Shown here: piece after piece, positions 9,358 through 18,505 of the stretch
How the letters are laid out: each line of letters begins with the position of its first letter
Numbering within the stretch: the first letter of the stretch is position 1
DNA from: Desulfobacteraceae bacterium
Lineage (GTDB): Bacteria; Desulfobacterota; Desulfobacteria; Desulfobacterales; Desulfobacteraceae
Direction: 5' to 3'
NCBI GenBank assembly: GCA_024225635.1
Contig: JAAEMK010000582.1
Coordinates: 1 to 63,203, forward strand
Length of the DNA: 63,203 bases
Notes under the pieces: model-generated
Databases searched by the model: none
What the model saw: the letters and a program-made list of their open reading frames with translations, nothing else
Told to the model about the DNA's origin: nothing
Translations under genes and position numbers: made by a program

Positions 9358-10425
9358 TCAGGACAAATCGGGGCTCCAGACCGTGGCCCGGTTCCGGCCG
9401 TTCTTCTTGGAAGCGTAGAGGGCGCTGTCCGCCCGGGAGATCCACTCGGTGGCGTCCTTGATCTCGCTGTCCAGGGTGTTTTCGGCCACGCCGAAGCTCA
9501 GGGTGATGGAGAGGAACTCGCCGTCAATGGGCTTGCCGGTCTTGCCGGTCCTGGGAAACCCATGGTTCTCAATGGCGGTCCGAATCCGTTCGACAATGAC
9601 CTGGGCCTGGTCCTGGTCGGTCTCGTCAAACAGAAGGAGGAACTCCTCCCCCCCGTACCGGCCGGCCACGTCAAAGAACTCCCGCATGGAGCCTTCCAGA
9701 AGAGCCCCCATCTCCTTGAGGACCAGGTCCCCCTGGAGATGGCCGTAGGTGTCGTTGATCATTTTAAAATGGTCGATGTCGCACATCACCACGCAGGCCT
9801 TGTTGCCGGTCCTGCGCTCGAACCGGGAGCTGACACGCTTCACCTCCTCCTTGATTTTCCGGGAGTTGTACAGCTTGGTGAGGCTGTCGTACACGGCCAG
9901 GTTCTCAAACTCGGTCTTGATGAGAATGGTGCTCAAAAAGTTACACATGATCTCGCACACGCTTGCCTCGTAATCCCTGACCGATGACTCATTGCCGCAG
10001 AAGTCCCCGCCGAACAGGTAGCCGCCCCCGAAGGTGTCCGGCAGGTAAACAAACCCCATGATGTCGCAGCCAAGGTTAGGCACGTTGATGCTGGAGACGT
10101 TCTTGTGCCTGAAGGCCTTGACCTCGTTGATATAGATGGGTTCGGGATCCTTGAGATTGAGCTCGAGCCGTCCGCCCTCCCGAAGGTCGTGGCGGTATCC
10201 GTCCGGGTCGAATATCTTCTCGACCTTGAGCAGCAGGGTGTCGTCAACGGCATTGGTGATCTTGTAAAGCACGCTCACATCAAAGGACATGGTCTTCCGC
10301 ATGATGTCCAGGGGAATCTTGAAGCACTCGTCCCTGTCTGCGGCCACATCCAGGGTCGAGAGAAACGAGCTCAGGTCCCCGAGCCGGTTCAGCACCTGCT
10401 TGGCATCGGTCTCCATTTTATCCAT
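9358..10425 (-). CDS. GGDEF-domain diguanylate cyclase with N-terminal sensor (GAF-like) region
   Basis: A 355-residue protein. The C-terminal 175 residues are a GGDEF domain with the active-site motif YGGEEF, the preceding DIDHFKMINDTYGH substrate/Mg2+ loop, and a closing RADSALYASKKNGRN, so it should make c-di-GMP from two GTP. The N-terminal half lacks membrane segments and resembles a GAF-like sensory domain (inference). It starts 2 bases after ycaO ends, so it is probably co-transcribed with the methionine genes, an unusual context for a second-messenger enzyme. Confidence 0.87.
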   Translation of the reverse strand: MDKMETDAKQVLNRLGDLSSFLSTLDVAADRDECFKIPLDIMRKTMSFDVSVLYKITNAVDDTLLLKVEKIFDPDGYRHDLREGGRLELNLKDPEPIYINEVKAFRHKNVSSINVPNLGCDIMGFVYLPDTFGGGYLFGGDFCGNESSVRDYEASVCEIMCNFLSTILIKTEFENLAVYDSLTKLYNSRKIKEEVKRVSSRFERRTGNKACVVMCDIDHFKMINDTYGHLQGDLVLKEMGALLEGSMREFFDVAGRYGGEEFLLLFDETDQDQAQVIVERIRTAIENHGFPRTGKTGKPIDGEFLSITLSFGVAENTLDSEIKDATEWISRADSALYASKKNGRNRATVWSPDLS

Positions 10426-10427
10426 GG

Positions 10428-12158
10428 TTAAGCCTCCTTTAAAAGCTGGAGATTCTCCCGGGCGAAATCCAGGGCCGGGTCGATGGTAAGAGCCTCCTCA
10501 TAGTAGTGGATGGCCTCCTCCCGCCTGCCGAGGTCCCGGAGGTTGGTGGCCACATTGGCATAGTCGATGCCCGACGAGGGATCGAGTTCGATCACCCGCT
10601 TGAAAGAGGCCACGGCCTGCTCATGGTTCTTCATCTTGAAGTGGCAGAACCCCTTGAGGTTGTGGATGTCCGTCCGCTGGGCGTCGATGGCCTCGCCCTG
10701 TTCCAGCACGGCCAGGGCCCGGTCGTAATCTTCCATCTCCTTGTGGCAGACCCCGAGGTAGGAGCAGATGTCCGGGATGTTGAGTGTGGCCGGATCAAGG
10801 CTGAGGGCCGCCTCCAGATGATCCTTTGCCGTCCGGGGATCTCCCTGGGAAAGCTGGGAAAGGCCCTGGTAGAACCGGGTGTAGTATTGGCCCGGCAGCA
10901 GGGATTCCATATGCTCCAGACGGGCCGAGGCCTCCCGGGGATCAAAATTCTCGGTGATAAGCCGGGCTGCGAACATGCCAAGGCTTGCCTCGGCCGCCCG
11001 CTCCCGGAAATGGGCGCCGGGCAGGATGGTGTAGAAGGCCGGAATTTTGAGCCCCGGGTGCATGGTGTTGATGAGCAGCACGTCCATGTCCTTTTGGGCC
11101 AGGGCCGCCACATAGTTTTCCACCTCCACCCGGATGTTGTTGTCAGCAAGGTTGGGCAGATCCGAGATGGGGATCATATTGTTCCGTCCGGTGATGAACG
11201 AAGCCTCCTCCAGGGTGGCGAACTTTGGCAAACCGCTTGCCACGTAGTTGGACCCGGTGTTGAAGTCGCCTGAAAGCTGGGCGGTCTCGGTCAGGGCCCG
11301 GCTCAACGCCTTTTCCGGATTCGGGGCCGTGCCCGCCGTCCACACGATCTCGCTCATCACCGGAAAGGTGTCGGGATCGTAGGCCATGACGCCAATGGTG
11401 GGAATGCCCATGCCCAGGGTAAAATCGGAGATGTGGAGACGGATACCGGCCCGGCGGTACTTTGCCACCATCTCTTTCACCACGGGATCGGTTGCCGAGT
11501 CGGGATCGATGGCCGGCACACTGAGGCGGCCCTGGCTGACAAGGGCGGATGTGTGGCGCTCCACAAGCTCGGACAATCCCTGGCAGATGGCCTCTTCAAT
11601 GCAGTTACCGGCCGCGGGCCCGTTGAACTCGTTGATCATGTAGAACCAGTCAAAGGGGATCAGCACCTCCTTGTCCCGGGTGAGGTTGAACCCTTTGGTC
11701 CACTGGAGGGGAAGCTCCTCAAAGATTTTCCGCTTGGCATCCTCGTCGCCGCCCTGGTCGTGGACGCTCCGGAGGATGGTCTCAAAGGGGATGGCATCGG
11801 CCTTGACGTTCTTGTAGGTGTCGGCCACAAAGTTTGCAGGATCGTTCTTATAGCTGAAAAAGCTGAACCGCTCGGCAAGCTCCATCACGGCGCTGGCCTC
11901 GGACTGGGCAGGGTTCGCGCCCTTGCCCATCTGCTTGTTGGTTCCAATAACATCTTTTGCATCGCTGCCGCATTCACTGAAGAACACCGGGATATCGAGC
12001 CTGCCATTGTCGATCCGTTCGGTCTTTTTCAAAATTTTGAGGTCGATCCGTTGGCTTCGCTCCTTGAACCGTTTAACGGTCTCCTCGGGGGTGATAATCT
12101 TGTCCTGGTCCAAGGTCCGGGTTTTTAAAGCGTCCTTCAGGGTTATCCTGGAATTCAT
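10428..12158 (-). CDS. ycaO: YcaO-domain protein with C-terminal TPR repeats
   Basis: A 576-residue protein, close to the length of E. coli YcaO (about 586). The YcaO ATP-binding fold is shown by the SEASAVMELAERFSF helix, by NCIEEAICQGLSELVERH and by NPEKALSRALTETAQ, which hold the Glu residues that bind Mg-ATP. The last 170 residues are tetratricopeptide repeats. E. coli-type YcaO assists RimO-dependent methylthiolation of ribosomal protein S12. Other YcaO proteins activate amide bonds with ATP. The start chosen is the ATG after AAAGAG, giving a 25-base gap to metW; a start 12 codons upstream would overlap metW. The company of methionine genes fits an S-adenosylmethionine- or sulfur-linked role. 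Confidence 0.83.
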   Translation of the reverse strand: MNSRITLKDALKTRTLDQDKIITPEETVKRFKERSQRIDLKILKKTERIDNGRLDIPVFFSECGSDAKDVIGTNKQMGKGANPAQSEASAVMELAERFSFFSYKNDPANFVADTYKNVKADAIPFETILRSVHDQGGDEDAKRKIFEELPLQWTKGFNLTRDKEVLIPFDWFYMINEFNGPAAGNCIEEAICQGLSELVERHTSALVSQGRLSVPAIDPDSATDPVVKEMVAKYRRAGIRLHISDFTLGMGIPTIGVMAYDPDTFPVMSEIVWTAGTAPNPEKALSRALTETAQLSGDFNTGSNYVASGLPKFATLEEASFITGRNNMIPISDLPNLADNNIRVEVENYVAALAQKDMDVLLINTMHPGLKIPAFYTILPGAHFRERAAEASLGMFAARLITENFDPREASARLEHMESLLPGQYYTRFYQGLSQLSQGDPRTAKDHLEAALSLDPATLNIPDICSYLGVCHKEMEDYDRALAVLEQGEAIDAQRTDIHNLKGFCHFKMKNHEQAVASFKRVIELDPSSGIDYANVATNLRDLGRREEAIHYYEEALTIDPALDFARENLQLLKEA

Positions 12159-12183
12159 AATCTCTTTATTTTCCTTGTTTCTG

Positions 12184-12840
12184 TTAAGTCTCAATCTTTG
12201 TACCGGCCCCTTTCACTTGCCCATGCTTGCCGATCATGAAGATGCCGTAACGGGCAAAAAGGTTTGGCATGAAATTCACAAGTTTGCCCTTGGTGTGGTT
12301 CTCCGAGGTGTTAAAGGCAACCCCTTTGATGATGTCAAACCCCACCTGGCGGGCAAACCGCTTAAAGTCCAGGAGGCTCAACACCCTGATATTGGGGGTG
12401 TTGTACCATTCATAGGGCAACTCGCTTGTCTTTGGCACATACCCCGTGCCCAGAAGCTGCATGCGGATCTGCCAATGGCTGAAGTTGGGAAAACTGACGA
12501 TCCCCCTTTTGGCCACCCGCAGCATGGAGCGGATCAAATCATCGGGCTCGTACACCTGCTGGAGTGTCTGGGAGAGGATGGCATAGTCAAAGGAGTTGTC
12601 CGGATAGTCCCGGATCTCCTCGTTGATGTCCCCCTGGATCACCGAGAGCCCCCGCTCGATGCACCGTGCCGCCCTGGACTCCTTGATCTCGATGCCCGCG
12701 GCGCTCACCTGCTTGGTTTTTTTCAGGTGGACCAGCAACTCCCCGTTACCGCATCCAAGCGCAAGCACATTGGCGTCCGGCTCGATCCACGAGGAGATCA
12801 GCTTCAGGTCAAACCGTATCCTGGAACCATCAAAGGTCAT
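12184..12840 (-). CDS. metW: Methionine biosynthesis protein MetW
   Basis: A 218-residue methyltransferase-fold protein. The glycine-rich motif ALGCGNGELLVHL and the downstream DNSFDYAILSQTLQQV stretch with the PNFSHW motif are typical of MetW, which is almost always paired with metX. MetW is needed with MetX for homoserine acylation in several bacteria. Its start overlaps the end of metX by 11 bases, as in many metXW pairs. Confidence 0.92.
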   Translation of the reverse strand: MTFDGSRIRFDLKLISSWIEPDANVLALGCGNGELLVHLKKTKQVSAAGIEIKESRAARCIERGLSVIQGDINEEIRDYPDNSFDYAILSQTLQQVYEPDDLIRSMLRVAKRGIVSFPNFSHWQIRMQLLGTGYVPKTSELPYEWYNTPNIRVLSLLDFKRFARQVGFDIIKGVAFNTSENHTKGKLVNFMPNLFARYGIFMIGKHGQVKGAGTKIET

Positions 12841-13996
12841 CGCACACCCCCGTAAGAAACCCTGCCATCAGGCTGTCAAGCCGTGTGCCGGGCAATAGAA
12901 ACGCGTCATGGCCCCACTTGGCCTTGATCTCGCAGAAGCTCACGTCCAGGTTGTTCTGTTTCATGGCCTTGACCAACTCCTTGGATTGATAGGTGGGATA
13001 GAGCCAGTCCGAGGTGTAGGACACCACCAGGAAGCGGCCCTTGAACCGTGCAATGGCCCGCTTGAGGGAGCCGGAACCGTAATCCCTGGCAAGGTCGAAA
13101 TAATCGGCCGCCTTGGTGATGTACAAAAAGGAGTTTGCGTCAAACCGCTCCACAAACTTCTTGCCCTGGTACCTAAGATAGCTCTCCACCTGGAAATCGC
13201 CCTCGAACTGAAACGAGAGGGCGCTGCGGTCCTGGAGCTTTCTGCCGAACTTCACCCCCATGGCCTCGTCGGAAAGGTAGGTGATGTGCCCGATCATCCT
13301 GGCGACGGCAAGCCCCATGTCCGGGTTGTCGCTGGCATAGTAGTCCCCTGAGTTCCAGTTCACATCGGTCATGATGGCCTGGCGGGCCACCTCGTTAAAG
13401 GCGATGGCCTGGGCCGAATGACGGCCGGTGGTGGCAAGGGGGATGGCCGACGCCATCATGTCCGGATACCGGGCGCACCATTCCAGCACCTGCATGCCGC
13501 CCACGGAGCCGCCCACCACAGAAAGCAGCTTTTCAATGCCGAGATGCTCGACCAGCCGCTTCTGGGCCCGGACGATATCCGTGATGGTGATCACGGGAAA
13601 GTCGCCCCCGTAGGGCCTGCCCGTGGCGGGATTGACGGAAGAAGGGCCGGTGGTGCCCACACAGCTGCCAAGCACGTTGGAGCAGATCACAAAGTAGCGG
13701 TCCGTATCGATGCCCTTGCCCGGTCCCACCATGAAGTCCCACCATCCCGGCTTGGGATCGTCGGGCTGATGGTACCCGGCCACATGGGCGTCCCCGGTCA
13801 GGGCGTGGAGGATGAGTATGGCATTGCTCCGGTCGGCGTTCAGGGTGCCGCAGGTCTCGTAGGCAAGGGTGATGGGGCCGAGGGAAGCGCCGCCCTCAAG
13901 AAGCATCCCCTCACCGGAATCAGCAAAGGTGAACGATTGCTTCTCAACCCGCCCCACGGTGGCGCCCGAGGCGTCCTGTTCTATGTATTCACTCAT
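12830..13996 (-). CDS. metX: Homoserine O-acetyltransferase MetX
   Basis: A 388-residue alpha/beta-hydrolase-fold acyltransferase that activates homoserine with acetyl-CoA (some MetX use succinyl-CoA). The nucleophile is S164 in VGGSVGGMQ. The acid lies in YTSDWLYPT and the histidine in WGHDAFLL near the C-terminus. The LHALTGDAHVAG oxyanion region and the GSCVGTTGPSS loop are typical. The start ATG overlaps the metY stop by 4 bases, so it is translationally coupled. Confidence 0.95.
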   Translation of the reverse strand: MSEYIEQDASGATVGRVEKQSFTFADSGEGMLLEGGASLGPITLAYETCGTLNADRSNAILILHALTGDAHVAGYHQPDDPKPGWWDFMVGPGKGIDTDRYFVICSNVLGSCVGTTGPSSVNPATGRPYGGDFPVITITDIVRAQKRLVEHLGIEKLLSVVGGSVGGMQVLEWCARYPDMMASAIPLATTGRHSAQAIAFNEVARQAIMTDVNWNSGDYYASDNPDMGLAVARMIGHITYLSDEAMGVKFGRKLQDRSALSFQFEGDFQVESYLRYQGKKFVERFDANSFLYITKAADYFDLARDYGSGSLKRAIARFKGRFLVVSYTSDWLYPTYQSKELVKAMKQNNLDVSFCEIKAKWGHDAFLLPGTRLDSLMAGFLTGVCDDL

Positions 13997-15243
13997 TTCC
14001 CCCCCAGGGCCTGGTCAATATCGTGGCAGATATCCTCCCCGTTCTCGATGCCCACCGAGAGCCGGATCATGCCCGGCGAGATGTTCAGCCGCTTTTTCTC
14101 GGCCTCGTCATGGGAGAGGAACTGGGTGGAGTAGGGATGGATCATAAGGGTCTTGCAATCCCCGATATTTGCCAGGTGGCGAATCATCTTGAGGTTGTCG
14201 ATCATGGAGAAACAGACGTCCTGGTCCTTAAGACCAAAGGTGAGCATGCCGCCGAACCCCTTGCCCCGGAACTGGGCGGACGCGGTATCAAAGCAGGGAT
14301 GGTCCGCAAGACCCGGATAGTTGACCCATTCCACCTTGGGATGGTCCCTGAGGAACCCCGCCACCTTGACGGCGTTTTCCATGTGGCGCTCCATGCGCAA
14401 GGCAAGGGTGTCAAGCCCGAGGGTGGTGAGAAAGGAGTGAAACGGGGCCTGGGTGGTGCCGAAATTGATATGGTACTCCCGCCACATGCGGTCCAGGAAG
14501 GCAAGCTCGCCCTTCTTTTCCACAAAGGGCGCAAAATCCGGGAACCGTTCCCGGTTCCACCCAAATCGGCCCCCGTCGATCACAACTCCCCCTAAAGCTG
14601 CGCCATGGCCGCTCAGATATTTGGTGGTGGAATGGATCACCACGTCGGCCCCATACTCGATAGGCCGGAACAGCCAGGGCGAGGCCAGGGTGTTGTCCAC
14701 CAGAAGGGGCAGGCCGTTGTCATGGGCAAGCTTGGCGATAGCTGAAATATCCGGGATGTCCATCTCCGGGTTGCCGATGGTCTCCACATAGAGAAACCGG
14801 GTCTTGTCATTGATGGCCCGGGCAAACCCCTCCAGGTCCAGGGAATTCACCAGGCGGGCCGTGATCCCGTATTTTTTGAACAGGGAGGTAAAGAGAAACG
14901 AGGTGGACATGAACAAAGAGCGCCCGGCCACAAGTTCGTCCCCGGACCGGAGCAGGGCCATGCAGGCGTTGTTGATGGCGGCCATGCCCGATGAGGTCAC
15001 AACGGCGCCCTTGCCCGACTCAAGCGAGGCGAGCTTCTCTTCAAGGAACCGGTTGGTGGGGTTGCTCAACCGCCCGTACACGTGATCGCTGCTTTCCCCG
15101 GCAAAGGCCTGGCTCAGGCTTTCCGCCGTGGGGAATGCGTGGGACGCGGTCTGGAAAATCGGGGGAAGGGTGGCGCCCTCCCAGTTATCCCTGGACGCGC
15201 CTTCGTGGATCACCCGGGTATCAAAACAATATTCTCTTTTCAT
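13993..15243 (-). CDS. metY: O-acetylhomoserine sulfhydrylase (Cys/Met metabolism PLP enzyme)
   Basis: A 416-residue PLP enzyme of the gamma-family, first gene of the methionine operon. The PLP-binding lysine is K208 in HSTTKYLSGHG. SSGMAAI near 84-90, NPTNR near 61 and VDNTLASPW at 182-190 are family hallmarks. With metX next door the likely reaction is O-acetylhomoserine plus sulfide to homocysteine. A MetZ-type O-succinylhomoserine enzyme is the main alternative, as the two cannot be separated with certainty by eye. A clear promoter lies 38 bases upstream. Confidence 0.88.
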   Translation of the reverse strand: MKREYCFDTRVIHEGASRDNWEGATLPPIFQTASHAFPTAESLSQAFAGESSDHVYGRLSNPTNRFLEEKLASLESGKGAVVTSSGMAAINNACMALLRSGDELVAGRSLFMSTSFLFTSLFKKYGITARLVNSLDLEGFARAINDKTRFLYVETIGNPEMDIPDISAIAKLAHDNGLPLLVDNTLASPWLFRPIEYGADVVIHSTTKYLSGHGAALGGVVIDGGRFGWNRERFPDFAPFVEKKGELAFLDRMWREYHINFGTTQAPFHSFLTTLGLDTLALRMERHMENAVKVAGFLRDHPKVEWVNYPGLADHPCFDTASAQFRGKGFGGMLTFGLKDQDVCFSMIDNLKMIRHLANIGDCKTLMIHPYSTQFLSHDEAEKKRLNISPGMIRLSVGIENGEDICHDIDQALGGK

Positions 15244-15280
15244 TCAGAATCTCCAATCTCGCCATGCCTAACGGGCAGGT

Positions 15281-15309
15281 TATATCACATTGTGGCACAT
15301 CCATGTCAA
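15281..15309 (-). promoter_or_regulatory. Sigma-70 promoter of the metY operon
   Basis: On the minus strand TTGACA (15304-15309) is followed by a 17-base spacer and GATATA (15281-15286). The expected start of transcription near 15274 leaves only about 30 leader bases before metY, too short for a SAM riboswitch. Confidence 0.65.
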
Positions 15310-15374
15310 CAACAAAGGATTTCCCTAGGGAATCGACCCTGGGCACCATACCAGTTTTTACAAGCACTTGCAAA

Positions 15375-15435
15375 GGGGTCAGGCTTAGCTTATTGGCGTT
15401 TTTTCCAAAAACGCCAATAAGCTAAGCCTGACCCC
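15375..15435. repeat. 29-bp perfect inverted repeat (REP-like hairpin element)
   Basis: The arm at 15375-15403, beginning GGGGTCAGGC, is exactly complementary to 15407-15435 with a 3-base loop TCC. The outer GGGGTCAGG motif resembles repetitive extragenic palindromes associated with RAYT-type transposases (family knowledge). It sits between the divergent metY and gntR genes, upstream of both, so it does not look like a terminator for either. Confidence 0.8.
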
Positions 15436-15444
15436 AGGGGATAT

Positions 15445-15538
15445 AAAGTACATTTATTTAGCCTTTACAAATTTAAACCCAAACCCTTTTTTCCATATAT
15501 CTTTGACAAAGCCAATAAAATATATAAAAATGTACTTT
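15445..15538. promoter_or_regulatory. Paired inverted 11-mers around the gntR promoter
   Basis: AAAGTACATTT at 15445-15455 and its exact reverse complement AAATGTACTTT at 15528-15538 flank an AT-rich region with a candidate -35 TTGACA at 15503-15508. They are candidate binding sites for the adjacent GntR regulator (autoregulation or looping). The rest of 15244-15578 holds the metY promoter and the hairpin element listed separately. Confidence 0.45.
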
Positions 15539-15578
15539 TCATCAACCGGTTCAGAACACCGATTTACAGGACAAGGGA

Positions 15579-16514
15579 ATGCTGCCAGGCCTTAACATTG
15601 ACCAACTCGTCACCCGGAGCAAAATGCTCTATGCCAGACTGATCGACCGCATCATCCAGTGCGGCGGGGAGAAGCTGCCCACATCGGACCATCTTGCCAA
15701 GGAACACCATGTGAGCGTCAACACGGTCAAGGAGGTGTGCGCACGGCTTGCCAGGGAGGGGTACATCCGCCAGAAGAAGCGGGCCGGCACAGAGATCCGC
15801 AGCCTCTATTCCGAGGAGCAGGTCCAGGCATACCTGAGATCCCGGGAAAAGATCGTCCAGGTGTTCAACCAGCTCAAGGAGTCCGGGATCAGCGAATCCG
15901 GGATCATCGCCGCGGCCCTCTCGGCCCTGGACGAATACCGGCCCGAACCCGCCCGGGCGGTCTATGTGGACAAGGATTTTTACGGCCTTGTGGTGGGAAA
16001 AAAGGAGCTGGAATCGATCCTTGAGGTCAAGGTGTCCTCCATGTTTGTCGACGAACTCATGGAAAAAATCGACACCGAAGCCCCGGCCCCGGAGCTTGTG
16101 GTCACCTCCCTCAGGAACGCGCCCCTGGTTGAGGCCCTCCCGGACACCATCCGGGTGATCCCCTTGAAGACCACCCCGCCCCTGGAGCAGCTTGTGGACT
16201 TTTCAGCCCTGCCCACCGATGCCCGGATAACCCTGGTGGTGATCTCCGACCAGGTGCGGCAACGGGTCCTGGCCACCTATGCCGACCTCATGGAGGCCTA
16301 CCCCTTTTTCCATGTCCACACCCTTTCCCAGGTGCGGATGAACCGGGAACTTGTGAGGGAGACCACCACCCTTGTGACCCTCAGGATGATCCTTGGGGAG
16401 AACCAGGGTTTGTTCAGCCACATTCCCCACACCGTCCCCTACAACAGATTCCACGACGACGAGGGCATGGGCATGGTCAAGCGGTTCCTGGCCCATGGGA
16501 GGGAGGAGGCATGA
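15579..16514 (+). CDS. GntR-family transcriptional regulator
   Basis: A 311-residue protein with an N-terminal winged helix of the GntR type. The HTH lies in the sequence LPTSDHLAKEHHVSVNTVKE followed by ARLAREGYIRQKKRAGTEI (about residues 30-75). The remaining 230 residues are an effector-binding and dimerisation part that I cannot assign with certainty to a subfamily. AAGGGA lies directly before the ATG. The stop overlaps hyuA by 4 bases (ATGA), so it heads the operon and probably controls it in response to the cyclic substrate. Confidence 0.82.
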   Translation: MLPGLNIDQLVTRSKMLYARLIDRIIQCGGEKLPTSDHLAKEHHVSVNTVKEVCARLAREGYIRQKKRAGTEIRSLYSEEQVQAYLRSREKIVQVFNQLKESGISESGIIAAALSALDEYRPEPARAVYVDKDFYGLVVGKKELESILEVKVSSMFVDELMEKIDTEAPAPELVVTSLRNAPLVEALPDTIRVIPLKTTPPLEQLVDFSALPTDARITLVVISDQVRQRVLATYADLMEAYPFFHVHTLSQVRMNRELVRETTTLVTLRMILGENQGLFSHIPHTVPYNRFHDDEGMGMVKRFLAHGREEA

Positions 16515-18505
16515 CCATGGAGATCATCGGCGTGGATACCGGCGGCACCTTCACCGATTTCATTTATAAGCAGAACGGCCAATGGGGGGTGTTCAAGCTG
16601 CTCTCAACCCCCTCCAACCCGGCCGAGTCCGTGCTCCAGGGGTTGAAAACCCTTGCGGGCCCAAAGGAGTTCCAGGTGGTCCACGGCTCCACCGTGGCAA
16701 CCAACGCCCTGCTGGAACGAAAGGGGGCGGTCACGGCCCTTGTCACCAACAAGGGATTTGAGGACATCGTGGCCATCGGCCGCCAGAACCGGAGCGAGCT
16801 GTACAATCCCGGCTACCGCAGGCCCACGCCCATGGTGCCCCCGAGCCTCTGCTTCGGGGTGGACTGCCGGATCACCAGCAGCGGTGAGCGGGAGCGGGCC
16901 TTTGACGAGAACTCCGCCGCCCAAGTTGCCAAACAGCTGGAACAGGCCCAGGTGGAGTCGGTTGCCGTCTGTTTTCTCTTCTCCTACCTGAATCCCGAAG
17001 ATGAGATCCGCATGGGGCGGCTGATCCGGGAGCTGAACATCCCGGTCTCCCTTTCCCACCGGATACTTGCGGAGTTCAGGGAGTATGAACGCACCTCCAC
17101 CACCCTGATCAACGCCTATGTCTCCCCCATCATGCGCCGGTACATCCTCCACATACAAAAGGCGCTCAAGACAAAAGGGTTCAGGATCATGCAGTCCAAC
17201 GGCGGCACCATCTCCGGGGCCGCCGCCATGGAAGAATCGGTCAAGACCATCCTCTCCGGCCCTGCCGGGGGTGCTGTCGGGGCCTTTGAGACCGGCAAGC
17301 TTGCCAACCGTAACAAGTTGATCTCCTTTGACATGGGGGGCACCTCCACGGACGTCGCCCTGCTGGACGGCGCCCTGCCCCTCACGTCAGAATCCTCTAT
17401 TGCGGGGTTTCCCGTCAAGGTGCCCATGATCGACATCCACACCGTGGGGGCCGGGGGCGGGTCAGTGCTCGCCACCAACGACCAGGGCGCCCTTAAGGTG
17501 GGCCCGGAAAGCGCGGGCGCATACCCCGGCCCCATCTGCTACGGCACGGGGGAACGGATCACGGTCACCGACGCCAACCTCTTCCTTGGCCGCCTGGTGC
17601 CGGACCACTTTCTGGGTGGCGCCATGGAACTCGATTTCGAACGGCTGAAAACCTTTTTTAAAGCCACGGCGGAACAGACCGGCCTCACCCCCATGGAACT
17701 TGCCCAGGGGGTGATCGACGTTGCCAACGCCGTCATGGAAAAGGCGATCCGGGTGATATCGGTGGAGCGGGGATTCGACCCGTCCGAGTTTACCCTGTTC
17801 TCCTTTGGCGGGGCCGGCGGCCTCCATGCCGTGGACCTGGCCAGGCTCATGAACATCCCCACGGTCATGGTCCCGAAAAACCCGGGCACCCTGTCCGCCA
17901 TGGGCATGCTCATGGCCGACGTGATCAAGGACTACTCCCTCACGGTGATGCTCAGGCAGGAACCGGGGCTTTTTCAAAGGCTCGACCAGTGCTTTGCCCC
18001 GCTCACGGCCACCGGCGTCAAAGAGCTTGGGGCCGAAGGGTTCGACCCCGAGAGCGTTACCATGGAAAAGTACCTGGACATGCGGTACAAGGGCCAGTCC
18101 TTTGAACTCATGGTCCCCTTTGATGGGGACTATGAAGAGCGCTTCCACCGGCTCCACGAGAAAAGCTACGGCTACGCCAGCCGGGACAAGGAGGTGGAGA
18201 TCGTCAACATCCGCACCAGGGCCAGGGGCGTTTCCGAAAGACCCGGCTTTGATCCCGAACCTTTCCAGGGGGAAGCCCCCGATCCCAAGGCCTTTACCGG
18301 CAAGCGGCGGGTGATCTTCGACGGCGCGCCCCGGGAGGCAAGCCTGATCCTCCGGGACAAACTGCGGCACGGCAACCGCATCCCCGGCCCTGCCATTATC
18401 CTGGAGTACTCCGCCACCGTGGTGATCCCCCCCGGGGCCCTGGTTGAGGTGGACAGCTTCGGCAACCTCATCATCACCTGCAACAGCGAGGAGGCGGCCC
18501 GATGA
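16511..18505 (+). CDS. hyuA: Hydantoinase/oxoprolinase subunit A (HyuA-like)
   Basis: A 664-residue ASKHA-fold subunit. The N-terminal phosphate loop GVDTGGTFTDF (about residues 5-15), a second phosphate motif FDMGGTSTDVA near 275 and FSFGGAGGLHAV near 430 are signatures of the HyuA/5-oxoprolinase/acetone-carboxylase family, which uses ATP to activate cyclic amides. HyuA and HyuB form the ring-opening enzyme for hydantoins or 5-oxoproline. The start overlaps the gntR stop; a second ATG two codons in is possible. The exact substrate is not decidable by eye. Confidence 0.92.
   Translation: MTMEIIGVDTGGTFTDFIYKQNGQWGVFKLLSTPSNPAESVLQGLKTLAGPKEFQVVHGSTVATNALLERKGAVTALVTNKGFEDIVAIGRQNRSELYNPGYRRPTPMVPPSLCFGVDCRITSSGERERAFDENSAAQVAKQLEQAQVESVAVCFLFSYLNPEDEIRMGRLIRELNIPVSLSHRILAEFREYERTSTTLINAYVSPIMRRYILHIQKALKTKGFRIMQSNGGTISGAAAMEESVKTILSGPAGGAVGAFETGKLANRNKLISFDMGGTSTDVALLDGALPLTSESSIAGFPVKVPMIDIHTVGAGGGSVLATNDQGALKVGPESAGAYPGPICYGTGERITVTDANLFLGRLVPDHFLGGAMELDFERLKTFFKATAEQTGLTPMELAQGVIDVANAVMEKAIRVISVERGFDPSEFTLFSFGGAGGLHAVDLARLMNIPTVMVPKNPGTLSAMGMLMADVIKDYSLTVMLRQEPGLFQRLDQCFAPLTATGVKELGAEGFDPESVTMEKYLDMRYKGQSFELMVPFDGDYEERFHRLHEKSYGYASRDKEVEIVNIRTRARGVSERPGFDPEPFQGEAPDPKAFTGKRRVIFDGAPREASLILRDKLRHGNRIPGPAIILEYSATVVIPPGALVEVDSFGNLIITCNSEEAAR

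Noticed and set aside
15244-15280. SAM riboswitch ahead of metY
   Set aside because: Searched for because of the gene context, but the predicted leader is only about 30 bases and no aptamer-like stems are visible.
15375-15435. Bidirectional terminator reading of the long hairpin
   Set aside because: The flanking genes are divergent, so both are transcribed away from it; a repeat element is a better explanation.
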